Source: Quadrisphaera sp. DSM 44207 (GTDB lineage: Bacteria > Actinomycetota > Actinomycetes > Actinomycetales > Quadrisphaeraceae). From it: a stretch of DNA of 64,000 nucleotides. Below are positions 20,924-31,150 of this stretch, in pieces (position 1 is the stretch's first letter; each line of letters begins with the position of its first letter). Both the position numbers and the translations under genes were made by a program. Below the pieces are notes generated by a model. The model was not told where the DNA came from and ran no database searches. It saw only the letters and a list, made by a program, of their open reading frames with translations. Location: the NCBI RefSeq assembly GCF_900101335.1, contig NZ_FNKA01000003.1, forward strand, positions 558,001-622,000, in the 5' to 3' direction.

Positions 20924-23262
20924 TGGGGGAGCCGCGTGCCGCGCCGGACGTCAAGGCGGGCAGCTCGGGGACCGATGGTCCCGAGGTGCCTCCCGTCGTC
21001 GCCGTGCGCTCGCTGCGCGCCATGTCCGTCGCCACGACGCTGTCCGGGATCTCCGGCGCGTCCGTGACCGTGGTGCTCGGCGTGAACGGGTCCGTCCACG
21101 CGTTCTGGGTCGGGGCCCTGCTCTCGGCGGTGCTGGCGGTCGGCGGCGGGCTCGTCCTGGTCCGGCGCTCCGGCTACGGGGGGCAGCGCTCCGCGGTGCG
21201 CGCCGCCATGGGGGCCGCGGGGCTCGTGTGGGGCGCGGGCCAGGCGCTCGTGGGCCTGAGGGCCCTGGCGGCGCCCGGCGCACCGGTCGTGGCCGGGCTC
21301 GGGGAGGTCGTGTGCACCGCCGCGGGCCCGCTGGCCCTGGCCAGCCTCCTGTCCTTCCCCCGGCCCGCCGGACCCGCCGGCCGGCGCTGGCGGCTGGCGC
21401 TGGACGCCCTCGTGATCGCCGCCGCCGGTGCGGCCCTGCTCTGGCAGACCGTGTACCGGCAGATCGAGATGACCGCCTCGCCGTGGCTGGTGGTCGCCGT
21501 GCTGCTGGCGGACCTGTCCATCCTGGCCCTCGGCCTGCAGGTCTCCCTCGCGGGGCTGGACAGGGGGGTCCTGCTGGCCGCGGTGGGCCTCAGCCTCTTC
21601 GCCGTCGGCGACCTGGACGCCACGCGGGCCGTCGTCCAGCCCGGCGGCACGTGGCCGTGGCAGGCCGCTGCCGCCGCCTGCCTCGCCTGGCCCCTCGTCG
21701 CGGCGGGACTGCTCCTGGCGGGGGCGGGGCCCGCGGGCCCCGCGGCGCTGCGCCGGATCTCGCCCGAGGCGCGCACCGGCATCCCCGCCACCGTCGTGGT
21801 GCTGGGCCTGGGCGCGGCCCTGTGGGTGTCCGCGAGCGCCGACGAGGACGGCCTCGACAGGACGGGAGCCGCCCTCGTCGTCGTGCTCATCGTCCTCTTC
21901 GGCGTCCGCGAGGCGCTGCTGCAGCGCCAGCGCCTGGCGCTGGTGCGCTCGCTGACCGACCAGGCCGAGCGCGACTTCCTCACCGGGCTGGGCAACCGGC
22001 GGGCGCTGAGCGCGCGGATGGAGGCCCTGGCGCGCCGTCCCGAGCGCTCCAGCGTCGTGGTGATCGACCTCGACGGCTTCAAGGACGTCAACGACCGCGT
22101 CGGCCACGCGGCGGGGGACCAGCTCCTCGTCGAGGCCGCCGCGGCGATGCGCGACCACCTGCCGGCCGGCTGGCGCTGCTACCGGCTCGGCGGTGACGAG
22201 TTCGCCGCCACCGGGCCCGGCTGCGTCGTCGCCGCGGCCGACGTCGCCGCGGGCCTGCTCACCGCCCTGCGCAGCGCCGCCGTCGCCGTGGACGGCGTCG
22301 CGCAGGTCGTCGTCTCCGCCAGCGCGGGCGTCGCCGCGCTGCCCGCCGAGGGCGCCGGGGAGCCCCTGGCCGCGCTGTCGGAGGCGAGCACCGCCCTGCA
22401 GGAGGCCAAGCGCGGCGGGCGCGACCGCGTGGTGGTGCACTCCGACGAGGTCGCCGCCACCGCCCGCCGGCGCGCCCTGGTGGGCCGCCGGCTGCGCGAG
22501 GCGCTGGCCGAGGACTCCCTGGACGCCCTCCTGCAGCCGGTGGTGGACATCCGCACCGGCGGCGTCGTCGGCTTCGAGGTGCTCTCGCGGTGGACCGACG
22601 CCGAGCTGGGCGTCGTCCCCCCGGACGAGTTCGTCCCGGTCGCCGAGCAGAACGGCCTCGTCGTGCAGCTGGGCGGCGCCGTGCTGCGCCGCGGCCTGGC
22701 CGGCCTGTGCGGCGCCGGCGGGGTCGAGCGGGGGCTGCGGCTGTCCGTCAACGCCTCGCCCCTGGAGCTGCGCAACCCCGGCTACGTCGCGGCCGTCCTC
22801 GGCGCCCTGCACGAGGCCGGCGTGCCCTGCCACCTGCTCGTCGTCGAGGTCACCGAGGCCGTCTACGTCACGCGCGAGGACCCGGCCGTCGCGACGCTGG
22901 AGGCGCTGGCCGCCGAGGGCGTGCGGATCGCGGTGGACGACTTCGGCACCGGGTACTCCTCGCTGTCCTACCTCGGGCGCCTGCCGGTGCACCTGGTCAA
23001 GGTCGACCGCTCCCTGACGGAGCAGCTCGCGCAGACCCGCACCCGCGCCGTGGTCGAGGCGCTCGTGCGCCTCAGCCGGGCCCTCGACCTCGTCGTCGTC
23101 GCCGAGGGCGTGGAGGAGCGCTGGCAGGCCGAGGCGCTGCTCGACCTCGGCGTCGGCCTGGGGCAGGGGTGGCTGTGGTCGCCCGGCGTGCCGGCCGGGG
23201 AGGCCGGGCGGCTGCTCGACGGCCGCGCCGGCGGCCGCGTCGGCGGACCCGCCCTGCGCTGA
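20923..23262 (+). CDS. membrane-anchored GGDEF-EAL cyclic-di-GMP protein
   Basis: A 779-residue protein. The first 345 residues hold about nine hydrophobic segments. A GGDEF domain follows (DFLTGLGNRRAL, IDLDGFKDVND, YRLGGDEFAATG) with an intact GGDEF core and no RxxD inhibitory site just before it. The C-terminal EAL domain has EVL in place of EAL (GFEVLSRW) but keeps SVNASP, VEVTEAV, VDDFGTGYSSLSYL, VKVDRSL, VAEGVE and GQGW, so the catalytic Glu, Asn, Asp, Lys and Gln positions are present. It may both make and degrade c-di-GMP at the membrane. ATG 20923 overlaps the oxoamine synthase stop. Confidence 0.9.
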   Translation: MGEPRAAPDVKAGSSGTDGPEVPPVVAVRSLRAMSVATTLSGISGASVTVVLGVNGSVHAFWVGALLSAVLAVGGGLVLVRRSGYGGQRSAVRAAMGAAGLVWGAGQALVGLRALAAPGAPVVAGLGEVVCTAAGPLALASLLSFPRPAGPAGRRWRLALDALVIAAAGAALLWQTVYRQIEMTASPWLVVAVLLADLSILALGLQVSLAGLDRGVLLAAVGLSLFAVGDLDATRAVVQPGGTWPWQAAAAACLAWPLVAAGLLLAGAGPAGPAALRRISPEARTGIPATVVVLGLGAALWVSASADEDGLDRTGAALVVVLIVLFGVREALLQRQRLALVRSLTDQAERDFLTGLGNRRALSARMEALARRPERSSVVVIDLDGFKDVNDRVGHAAGDQLLVEAAAAMRDHLPAGWRCYRLGGDEFAATGPGCVVAAADVAAGLLTALRSAAVAVDGVAQVVVSASAGVAALPAEGAGEPLAALSEASTALQEAKRGGRDRVVVHSDEVAATARRRALVGRRLREALAEDSLDALLQPVVDIRTGGVVGFEVLSRWTDAELGVVPPDEFVPVAEQNGLVVQLGGAVLRRGLAGLCGAGGVERGLRLSVNASPLELRNPGYVAAVLGALHEAGVPCHLLVVEVTEAVYVTREDPAVATLEALAAEGVRIAVDDFGTGYSSLSYLGRLPVHLVKVDRSLTEQLAQTRTRAVVEALVRLSRALDLVVVAEGVEERWQAEALLDLGVGLGQGWLWSPGVPAGEAGRLLDGRAGGRVGGPALR

Positions 23263-23271
23263 CCAGGCCGC

Positions 23272-23478
23272 TCAGCCGACCGGCCCGCGCAGCGCGGCGA
23301 CGCAGACGGCGTCCCCGGTTTCGGCCAGCCCGCTCGGGGACGCCTCGCGCGACGACCGCACCAGCACCGGGTCGGTCGAGCGCGCGCGGTCCTCCGCCGA
23401 GCCGAGGAGGCCCTCCACGAGCGGCCAGCCGCAGCCGGCGAGCACCGCGAGGGCGCACGCGAGCGCCGCGGCGGGCAC
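23272..23478 (-). CDS. small putative lipoprotein
   Basis: A 68-residue frame starting at GTG 23478 with MPAAALACALAVLAGCGWPLVEG. It has a hydrophobic N-terminal segment ending in a lipobox-like LAGC, then a polar remainder with one more Cys. There is no positive N-region, which weakens the signal-peptide call. It is divergent from the dehydrogenase at 23488, with 9 bp between start codons. No family recognised. It could be a chance open frame. Confidence 0.35.
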   Translation of the reverse strand: MPAAALACALAVLAGCGWPLVEGLLGSAEDRARSTDPVLVRSSREASPSGLAETGDAVCVAALRGPVG

Positions 23479-23487
23479 GATGAGCGG

Positions 23488-24420
23488 GTGACCGTCCTCG
23501 TGACGCTGCCCGACCAGGACTGGCTGGAGGCCGTCCACCCCCTGCCGCCGGGCGTGAGCGCCCGCGTGTGGGACGTCGACTCCCCGCCGCGCGAGGCGCT
23601 GGGGGAGGACGCGGGGCGGGTGCGCGCCGTCGTCCTGCCCTACTCGCGGCCCGCCGGCGCCCTGGGGAGCCTGGCGGACCTGCCCGCGCTCTCGCTCGTG
23701 CAGTCGCTGAGCGCGGGGGTCGACGACCTCGCCGAGCGGCTGCCCGGCGGCGTCGCGCTCGCCAACGCGGCGGGCGTGCACGACGCCTCGACGGCGGAGC
23801 TCGCCGTCGGCCTGGCCCTCGCCTCCCTGCGCGGCATCGACGACGCCGTGCGCGACGCGGAGCAGGCGAGCTGGCGGCCCGGGTGGCACCGGTCGCTGGC
23901 GGACCGGCGGGTGCTGGTGCTCGGCGCCGGGCGCATCGGCACGGCCGTCGCGGACCGCCTGGCCCCGTTCGAGGTCGACCTCGTGCGCGTGGCCAGCCGC
24001 GCGCGCACCGACGAGCGCGGCGTCGTCCACGGCGTCGAGGAGCTGCCGCAGCTGCTGCCCGGCGCGGAGGTCGTCGTGGTCGTCCTGCCGCTGACGCCGA
24101 GCACGCGCGGTCTCGTCGACGCCGCCTTCCTCGCCGCGATGCCGGACGGCGCGCTGCTGGTCAACGTCGGCCGCGGCCCCCTCGTGGACACCGCGGCCCT
24201 GCTCGCGGAGCTGCGCCGGCACCGGCTGCGGGCGGCCCTGGACGTCGTCGACCCCGAGCCCCTGCCGGGCGACCACCCGCTGTGGGGCGCGCCCGGCCTG
24301 GTCCTCACCCCGCACCTGGGTGGCACGACCAGCGCCATGCGCCCGCGGGCCGTGGCGCTGCTGCGCCGCCAGCTGCAGCGCCTCGGCGCGGGGGAGGAGC
24401 CGGTCAACCTCGTCGGGTGA
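23488..24420 (+). CDS. D-isomer-specific 2-hydroxyacid dehydrogenase
   Basis: A 310-residue NAD(P)-dependent dehydrogenase. The Rossmann motif is VLVLGAGRIGTAVADRL. The catalytic set is visible as NVGRGPLVDTAALLAEL (Arg), DVVDPEPLPGDHPLWG (Glu) and LVLTPHLGGTTSAM (His). N-terminal residues LVQSLSAGVDDL match the substrate loop of this family. There is no ACT domain, so it is not a full-length SerA. The substrate is unknown. The start is GTG 23488 without a clear ribosome site. It ends 66 bp before ilvD. Confidence 0.87.
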   Translation: MTVLVTLPDQDWLEAVHPLPPGVSARVWDVDSPPREALGEDAGRVRAVVLPYSRPAGALGSLADLPALSLVQSLSAGVDDLAERLPGGVALANAAGVHDASTAELAVGLALASLRGIDDAVRDAEQASWRPGWHRSLADRRVLVLGAGRIGTAVADRLAPFEVDLVRVASRARTDERGVVHGVEELPQLLPGAEVVVVVLPLTPSTRGLVDAAFLAAMPDGALLVNVGRGPLVDTAALLAELRRHRLRAALDVVDPEPLPGDHPLWGAPGLVLTPHLGGTTSAMRPRAVALLRRQLQRLGAGEEPVNLVG

Positions 24421-24473
24421 GCCGGGGCCCTCCGGGGAAGGGGCGCGCCGCGGGGGCGCTGGCCGCCCGACCG

Positions 24474-24479
24474 TAGGAT
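24474..24479 (+). promoter_or_regulatory. leaderless -10 of ilvD (TAGGAT)
   Basis: TAGGAT ends 7 nt before ATG 24487, with no ribosome site between. Confidence 0.6.
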
Positions 24480-24486
24480 CGGGGCC

Positions 24487-26238
24487 ATGACGACCGTCCT
24501 GCCCGGTCCCGGGGCCGGCACCGCTGCCGGCGCCGGCGCCGGAGGAACCACCCCCGACCTGAAGCCCCGCAGCCGCGCCGTCACCGACGGCCTGGAGAGC
24601 ACCGCGGCCCGCGGCATGCTGCGCGCCGTCGGCATGGGCGACGAGGACTGGGAGAAGCCCCAGATCGGCGTGGCGTCGTCCTGGAACGAGATCACCCCCT
24701 GCAACCTGCCGCTGGACCGCCTCGCCAAGGCGGTCAAGGAGGGCGTGCACGCGGCGAGGGGCTTCCCGATGGAGTTCGGGACCATCTCCGTCTCCGACGG
24801 CATCTCCATGGGCCACGAGGGCATGCACTTCTCCCTCGTCTCGCGCGAGGTCATCGCCGACAGCGTCGAGACCGTGATGCAGGCCGAGCGCCTGGACGGG
24901 TCGGTGCTGCTGGCCGGGTGCGACAAGTCCCTGCCCGGCATGCTCATGGCGGCCGCCCGCCTGGACCTCGCGAGCGTCTTCCTCTACGCCGGGTCGATCC
25001 TGCCGGGGGTCGCGACGATGTCCGACGGCACCGAGCGCGAGGTCACCCTCATCGACGCCTTCGAGGCCGTCGGCGCCTGCGCGCGCGGGCTGATGAGCCG
25101 CGAGGACGTCGACGCCATCGAGCGCGCCGTGTGCCCGAGCGAGGGCGCCTGCGGCGGCATGTACACGGCCAACACCATGGCCAGCGCCGCGGAGGCGCTG
25201 GGCATGTCGCTGCCCGGCTCGGCCGCGCCGCCGGCCACCGACCGCGTGCGCGACGGCTACGCGCGTCGGTCCGGGCAGGCCGTGGTCGACCTGCTCGCCA
25301 AGGGCACCACCGCGCGCGACATCATGACCAAGGAGGCGTTCGAGAACGCCGTGTCCGTGGTCATGGCCCTCGGCGGCTCCACCAACGCCGTCCTGCACCT
25401 GCTCGCCATCGCCCACGAGGCGGAGGTCGACCTCGCCCTCGCCGACTTCGACCGCATCGGCAGCCGGGTGCCGCACCTGGCCGACGTCAAGCCGTTCGGG
25501 CGCCACGTGATGGCCGACGTGCACCGCGTCGGCGGCATCCCCGTGGTGATGAAGGCCCTCCTCGACGCCGGGCTCCTGCACGGGGACTGCCTGACCGTCA
25601 CCGGCCGCACGGTGGCCGAGAACCTGGAGCGGATCGCGCCGCCGGACCCGGACGGCGCCGTGCTGCGGGCCCTGGCCGACCCCATCCACCGCACCGGCGG
25701 CATCACGATCCTGCACGGCTCGCTCGCCCCCGGCGGCGCGGTGGTCAAGAGCGCCGGCTTCGAGACGGACGTCTTCGAGGGCACCGCGCGCGTCTTCGAG
25801 CGCGAGCGCGCCGCGATGGACGCCCTCGAGGACGGCACGATCGCCCCCGGGGACGTCGTCGTCATCCGCTACGAGGGCCCCAAGGGCGGCCCCGGCATGC
25901 GCGAGATGCTCGCCATCACCGGCGCCATCAAGGGCGCGGGCCTGGGCAGGGACGTCCTGCTGCTCACCGACGGACGCTTCTCGGGCGGGACCACGGGCCT
26001 GTGCGTGGGGCACGTGGCCCCCGAGGCGGTGGACGGCGGCCCGATCGCGCTCGTGCGCGACGGGGACCGGATCCGCCTCGACGTGGCGACCAAGCGCCTC
26101 GACGTGCTCGTCGACGAGGCCGAGCTGGCCCTGCGCGCGGCGGACTTCGCGCCGCTGCCGCCGCGCTACACCCGCGGGGTGCTCGCCAAGTACGCCAAGC
26201 TCGTCGGCCCCGCCTCCGGCGGCGCGGTCTGCGACTGA
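24487..26238 (+). CDS. ilvD: dihydroxy-acid dehydratase
   Basis: A 583-residue Fe-S dehydratase making the 2-oxoacids of valine and isoleucine. Cluster ligands are visible in GCDKSLPGM and [16 protein letters not shown]; other blocks are [37 protein letters not shown] and [20 protein letters not shown]. The first 25 residues are a Gly/Ala-rich extension. The start ATG is set by TAGGAT upstream. A strong hairpin follows the stop, so it is transcribed separately from ilvBNC. Confidence 0.96.
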   Translation: MTTVLPGPGAGTAAGAGAGGTTPDLKPRSRAVTDGLESTAARGMLRAVGMGDEDWEKPQIGVASSWNEITPCNLPLDRLAKAVKEGVHAARGFPMEFGTISVSDGISMGHEGMHFSLVSREVIADSVETVMQAERLDGSVLLAGCDKSLPGMLMAAARLDLASVFLYAGSILPGVATMSDGTEREVTLIDAFEAVGACARGLMSREDVDAIERAVCPSEGACGGMYTANTMASAAEALGMSLPGSAAPPATDRVRDGYARRSGQAVVDLLAKGTTARDIMTKEAFENAVSVVMALGGSTNAVLHLLAIAHEAEVDLALADFDRIGSRVPHLADVKPFGRHVMADVHRVGGIPVVMKALLDAGLLHGDCLTVTGRTVAENLERIAPPDPDGAVLRALADPIHRTGGITILHGSLAPGGAVVKSAGFETDVFEGTARVFERERAAMDALEDGTIAPGDVVVIRYEGPKGGPGMREMLAITGAIKGAGLGRDVLLLTDGRFSGGTTGLCVGHVAPEAVDGGPIALVRDGDRIRLDVATKRLDVLVDEAELALRAADFAPLPPRYTRGVLAKYAKLVGPASGGAVCD

Positions 26239-26259
26239 CGGCGCCGCGCCGGTGCCCGG

Positions 26260-26304
26260 CCCCGCGGACGCCGTCTCACGCCGTGAGACGCGGCGTCCGC
26301 GGGG
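26260..26304 (+). terminator. terminator of ilvD
   Basis: An outer 13-bp stem (CCCCGCGGACGCC with GGCGTCCGCGGGG) and an inner 7-bp stem (GTCTCAC with GTGAGAC) are separated by a two-base bulge. The right edge lies next to the -35 box of the ilvBNC promoter. Confidence 0.75.
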
Positions 26305-26333
26305 CTGACACCGGCGCGGGCCGGGTCTACCCT
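26305..26333 (+). promoter_or_regulatory. ilvBNC promoter
   Basis: CTGACA (26305-26310), 17-bp spacer, TACCCT (26328-26333). The -35 matches five of six consensus bases. Transcription should start at about GTG 26340, the first codon of the leader peptide. Confidence 0.65.
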
Positions 26334-26339
26334 GCAGGC

Positions 26340-26381
26340 GTGGGCACCCTCCAGGTAGTAGCGGCGCGGCGCGCAGGCTGA
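26340..26381 (+). CDS. ilvBNC leader peptide
   Basis: Thirteen codons, peptide MGTLQVVAARRAG, with GTG 6 nt after the -10 box, so probably leaderless. It holds CTC and two consecutive GTA valine codons, rare in this GC-rich genome, and ends in a VVAARR-type motif like the Corynebacterium glutamicum ilvBNC leader peptide. Ribosome stalling at the valine codons would report valine-tRNA charging. A terminator-like hairpin follows before ilvB. Confidence 0.7.
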   Translation: MGTLQVVAARRAG

Positions 26382-26412
26382 CGCCGTCGTCCGACGAGCC
26401 CGCCCCGCGCCC

Positions 26413-26442
26413 GACCCTCCAGCGCCTCCCGGCCGGAGGGTC
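26413..26442 (+). terminator. attenuator hairpin upstream of ilvB
   Basis: GACCCTCC and GGAGGGTC pair across a 14-nt loop and are followed by TTC. It lies 31 nt after the leader-peptide stop and 80 nt before ilvB, the expected place for a transcription attenuator. I did not work out the competing antiterminator structure. Confidence 0.55.
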
Positions 26443-26522
26443 TTCGCATGTCCGGAGCCGGACGCCCCCACCGCAGCACGCACCACACCCCACCGCACCC
26501 CGTGGCCCCTCAGGAGGAGCCG

Positions 26523-28394
26523 ATGAGCAGCGCAGGAGCTGAGAAGCCGTCCGGAGCCGAGGGCGAGCGGATGACCGGGGCGAGCAGCCTCGTCCGCTCC
26601 CTCGAGCACGCCGGCGCCGAGGTCGTGTTCGGCCTCCCGGGCGGGGCGATCCTGCCCACCTACGACCCGCTGCTCGACAGCCCGTCCCTGCGCCACGTGC
26701 TGGTGCGCCACGAGCAGGGCGCCGGGCACGCCGCGCAGGGCTACGCCGCCGCCACCGGGCGCGTGGGGGTGTGCATGGCCACCTCGGGGCCGGGCGCGAC
26801 GAACCTGGTCACGGCCATCGCCGACGCGCACATGGACTCGGTGCCGATGGTGGCCGTCACGGGCCAGGTCTCCAGCAGCGCGATCGGCACGGACGCCTTC
26901 CAGGAGGCGGACATCCTCGGCGTCACCATGCCGATCACGAAGCACAACTACCTCGTGACGGACCCGGCGGACATCCCGCGCGTGGTCGCCGAGGCGTTCC
27001 ACATCGCCTCCACGGGCCGGCCGGGCCCGGTGCTGGTCGACGTCACCAAGGACGCCCAGCAGGCGATGACGACGTTCTCGTGGCCGCCCGCGCTCGACCT
27101 GCCGGGCTACCGGCCCGTGACCCGCCCGCACGGCAAGCAGGTGCGCGAGGCCGCCAAGCTGCTCGCCGGCGCGCGCCGCCCCGTGCTCTACGTCGGCGGC
27201 GGCGTGGTCCGGGCCGGCGCCAGCCCGCAGCTGCGCCAGCTCGTCGACCTCTCCGGCGCCCCGGCCGTGACGACGCTCATGGCCCGCGGGGCCCTGCCCG
27301 ACTCCCACCCGGCCAACCTCGGCATGCCCGGCATGCACGGCACGGTCGCGGCGGTGACGGCGCTGCAGAAGGCCGACCTCATCGTCAGCCTCGGCGCCCG
27401 CTTCGACGACCGCGTCACCGGTCAGCTGTCCACCTTCGCCCCGAACGCGGCGATCGTGCACGCGGACATCGACCCCGCGGAGATCGGCAAGAACCGGCGG
27501 GCGGACGTTCCGATCGTCGGGGACGCCCGCGAGGTGATCGCCGACCTCGTCGTCGCGCTGCGGGCCGAGCACGCCGCCGGCGTCCAGGCCGACCTGACGG
27601 AGTGGTGGCGCCAGCTCGACGCCCTGCGGCGCACCTACCCGCTCGGCTTCGACGAGCCGGACGACGGCACGCTGGCCCCGCAGCGGGTGATCCAGCGCCT
27701 GGGCGAGATCGCCGGGCCGGACGCCATCTACGCCTCCGGCGTCGGCCAGCACCAGATGTGGGCGGCGCAGTTCGTCAGGTACGAGAAGCCCGGCACGTGG
27801 CTGAACTCCGGCGGCCTGGGCACCATGGGCTACGCCGTCCCGGCGGCCATGGGCGCCAAGGTGGGCGTGCCCGACGCGACCGTGTGGGCGATCGACGGCG
27901 ACGGCTGCTTCCAGATGACGAACCAGGAGCTGGCCACCTGCGCCCTGAACGACATCCCGATCAAGGTCGCGGTGATCAACAACTCCAGCCTCGGGATGGT
28001 CCGCCAGTGGCAGACCCTCTTCTACGAGGGCCGCTACTCCAACACCGACCTGCACACCGGCGCCGCGGTCGAGCTGGGCCGGCGGATCCCGGACTTCGTC
28101 AAGCTCGCCGACGCCTACGGCTGCGTCGGGCTGCGCTGCGAGGACCCGGCGGACCTCGACGCCGTCATCGACAAGGCGATGTCGGTGGACGACCGCCCCG
28201 TGGTCGTCGACTTCGTCGTCCACCGCGACGCGATGGTGTGGCCGATGGTCGCCGCCGGGGTGAGCAACGACGCGATCCAGTACGCGCGCGGGCTGACCCC
28301 GGTGTGGGACCGCGACGAGTCCACCAGCCTGGAGAACGACGTCGAGCGCGAGCGCGACGCCGACCCGAGCGTCCCGACGGGGCAGAGCTGGTGA
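26523..28394 (+). CDS. ilvB: acetolactate synthase, catalytic subunit
   Basis: A 623-residue ThDP enzyme catalysing the first common step of valine/leucine and isoleucine synthesis. It shows [16 protein letters not shown], the catalytic Glu in [33 protein letters not shown] and the ThDP/Mg motif [12 protein letters not shown]...[13 protein letters not shown] start at ATG 26523 because AGGAGG lies 5-6 nt upstream; the frame is open to 26448 but those residues look non-coding. An N-terminal extension of about 18 residues precedes the domain. The stop overlaps ilvN (GTGA). Confidence 0.96.
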   Translation: MSSAGAEKPSGAEGERMTGASSLVRSLEHAGAEVVFGLPGGAILPTYDPLLDSPSLRHVLVRHEQGAGHAAQGYAAATGRVGVCMATSGPGATNLVTAIADAHMDSVPMVAVTGQVSSSAIGTDAFQEADILGVTMPITKHNYLVTDPADIPRVVAEAFHIASTGRPGPVLVDVTKDAQQAMTTFSWPPALDLPGYRPVTRPHGKQVREAAKLLAGARRPVLYVGGGVVRAGASPQLRQLVDLSGAPAVTTLMARGALPDSHPANLGMPGMHGTVAAVTALQKADLIVSLGARFDDRVTGQLSTFAPNAAIVHADIDPAEIGKNRRADVPIVGDAREVIADLVVALRAEHAAGVQADLTEWWRQLDALRRTYPLGFDEPDDGTLAPQRVIQRLGEIAGPDAIYASGVGQHQMWAAQFVRYEKPGTWLNSGGLGTMGYAVPAAMGAKVGVPDATVWAIDGDGCFQMTNQELATCALNDIPIKVAVINNSSLGMVRQWQTLFYEGRYSNTDLHTGAAVELGRRIPDFVKLADAYGCVGLRCEDPADLDAVIDKAMSVDDRPVVVDFVVHRDAMVWPMVAAGVSNDAIQYARGLTPVWDRDESTSLENDVERERDADPSVPTGQSW

Positions 28395-28903
28395 GCCGGC
28401 ACACGCTGTCGGTCCTCGTCGAGAACAAGCCCGCGGTCCTCACGCGCGTGGCGGCCCTGTTCGCCCGCCGCGGCTTCAACATCCACTCCCTGGCGGTGGG
28501 CCCGACCGAGCACGCGGACCTCTCGCGCATCACGGTCGTCGTCGACGTCGAGGCGCTGCCGCTGGAGCAGGTGACGAAGCAGCTGAACAAGCTCGTCAAC
28601 GTGCTCAAGGTCGTCGAGCTGGAGGAGGCCTCCTCGGTCCAGCGCGAGCTGCTGCTGGTCAAGGTGCGCGCCGACGCGGCCGCGCGCGGGCAGGTGGTCG
28701 ACGTGGTCTCCCTCTTCCGGGCGCACGTCGTCGACGTCGCGCCGGAGGCCCTCACGATCGAGGCGATCGGGGTGCCCGAGAAGAACGAGGCGCTGCTGCG
28801 GGTGCTGGAGCCCTTCGGCATCCGTGAGATCGTCCAGTCCGGCGTGGTCGCGCTGGGCCGGGGGAGCCGCTCGATCGCCGACCGGGCGCTGCGCAGCGCC
28901 TGA
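28391..28903 (+). CDS. ilvN: acetolactate synthase, regulatory subunit
   Basis: A 170-residue subunit that gives valine feedback control to IlvB. The N-terminal ACT domain reads [38 protein letters not shown], followed by the C-terminal ALS-SS domain ([43 protein letters not shown] in part). GTG 28391 overlaps the ilvB stop, so the two subunits are translationally coupled. Confidence 0.95.
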   Translation: MSRHTLSVLVENKPAVLTRVAALFARRGFNIHSLAVGPTEHADLSRITVVVDVEALPLEQVTKQLNKLVNVLKVVELEEASSVQRELLLVKVRADAAARGQVVDVVSLFRAHVVDVAPEALTIEAIGVPEKNEALLRVLEPFGIREIVQSGVVALGRGSRSIADRALRSA

Positions 28904-29995
<1,092 letters not shown>

Positions 29996-30010
29996 CCCCC
30001 GACGTCGCCG

Positions 30011-30047
30011 CGGCCCCGTCGTCCGCCGCGCGCGGACGGCGGGGCCG
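30011..30047 (+). terminator. terminator of ilvBNC
   Basis: Two 16-nt arms (CGGCCCCGTCGTCCGC and its partner, one T-G wobble) enclose CGCGC, 15 bp after the ilvC stop. Confidence 0.75.
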
Positions 30048-30108
30048 TGGTCGTCCTGCGCCGCACCGCCCCCAGCCGTGGTCGCCGGACAGGAGCAGGA
30101 GGCACCCC

Positions 30109-30630
30109 GTGGACGTTCCCGAGTTCTGGCAGCTCGCCCGTGCGCGCGCCGGCCTCGGCCGGCTCGCCGCGGTGGCGGGCGAGACGCCGTCCTCGGCGGT
30201 GCCGCCGCCGGCGTGGGCGTTCGGGCGGGACGCCGAGCAGGCGGACGAGCTGCTCGCGCTCGTCCTCGCCGGGCGCAAGACCGCCACGGCGTCGGCGCTG
30301 GTCGAGCACGCCGCCGAGGACGAGCCGCTCCCGCGGACGGGTGACCTGTCGATCGTGCTGGACGGCGCGGGCGAGCCCCGGGCCCTCGTCCGCACCACCG
30401 ACGTGCGCGTCGTCCGCTTCGCCGACGTGGACGCCGCGCACGCGGCGGCCGAGGGGGAGGGGCCGGCGACGCCGGCCTCCTGGCGCGCCGACCACGCGGC
30501 GTTCTGGGCCGACGCGGTGAGCGCCGCGGGGCTGGCCTCCGTGGACGACCTCGACGTGGTCCTCGAGCGCTTCGAGCTGCTGCACCCGCGCCCGCACGCG
30601 CGTGCGGGCGCGGGTGCAGCAGGCCGGTGA
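30109..30630 (+). CDS. ASCH-domain protein
   Basis: A 173-residue protein with an ASCH (PUA-like RNA-binding) domain. Recognisable parts are WAFGRDAEQADELLALVLAGRKTATASAL, PLPRTGDLSIVLDGAGEPRALVRTTDVRVVRFADV and SWRADHAAFW. Family members are thought to bind RNA or act as small hydrolases; the role here is unknown. GTG 30109 has AGGAGG about 8 nt upstream. The last 17 codons contain a 46-bp perfect palindrome, so the C-terminus HPRPHARAGAGAAGR is likely a by-product of terminator sequence. Confidence 0.8.
   Translation: MDVPEFWQLARARAGLGRLAAVAGETPSSAVPPPAWAFGRDAEQADELLALVLAGRKTATASALVEHAAEDEPLPRTGDLSIVLDGAGEPRALVRTTDVRVVRFADVDAAHAAAEGEGPATPASWRADHAAFWADAVSAAGLASVDDLDVVLERFELLHPRPHARAGAGAAGR
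30577..30622. repeat. 46-bp perfect palindrome, probable bidirectional terminator
   Basis: The sequence equals its own reverse complement over all 46 bases, centred on CACGCGCGTG at 30599/30600. It covers the 3' end of the ASCH gene and lies just past the natural end of the convergent VOC gene, the right place to stop both transcripts. Confidence 0.85.
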
Positions 30631-30634
30631 GCGC

Positions 30635-31083
30635 CTAGGACCGCTCGGCGGGACATCGGCGGGGACCTCGGCGGGGATGTTGACCATCCAGGTGGTGCCG
30701 AAGCGGTCGGTGAGCAGACCGAAGACGTCCCCCCAGGGCGCCGCCTCCAGCGGCACGTGCACCGCGCCGCCCTCGGACAGCCCGTCCCAGTAGCCGCGCA
30801 GCCGGGGCGCGTCGTCCGCGCTGTCGCCCGACAGCGAGATCGAGACCCCCTTCTGGCCGGTGTGCTCCGTGCTGTTCGGGGTGTCGGCGCCCATGAAGAC
30901 CAGGCCGTCGCCGGCGTCGAGCTGGCTGTGCATGATCTTGTCCTGCTCGGTCGGGTCCTCGCTGGCGTGGAAGTCGCCGAACGTCGACACCACCAGCTCC
31001 CCGCCGAAGACGGACCGGTAGAACTCCATCGCCTGCCGGGCGTCGTCGCGGAAGCTGAGGTAGGGGTTGAGAGCGACGGACAC
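30635..31083 (-). pseudogene. VOC-family (PhnB-like) protein with 3' frameshift
   Basis: A glyoxalase/bleomycin-resistance-fold protein of the PhnB type: [38 protein letters not shown], a middle with GDGLVFMGADTPNS and SISLSGDS, and an end WDGLSEGGAVHVPLEAAPWGDVFGLLTDRFGTTWMVNI. Function unknown. At 30650-30652 a GGG run stands where two neighbouring repeat copies have GGGG. Adding one base would end the protein at VPAERS and TAG (30635-30637), about 150 residues. As written the frame runs on to 29968 (371 residues) across the ASCH gene. Either a real frameshift near the end or a sequence error. The domain itself is intact. Confidence 0.7.
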
Positions 31084-31150
31084 GGCGGTTCCTCCTCCAG
31101 TGGGTGTGAGGGTGCAGACCGCCGCGGCGACGCGGAATCATCGGTGCTGG

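Noticed and set aside
26448-26522. Longer ilvB start at 26448
   Set aside because: ATG 26523 has a strong AGGAGG at correct spacing; the upstream residues are His/Pro-rich and overlap the leader region.
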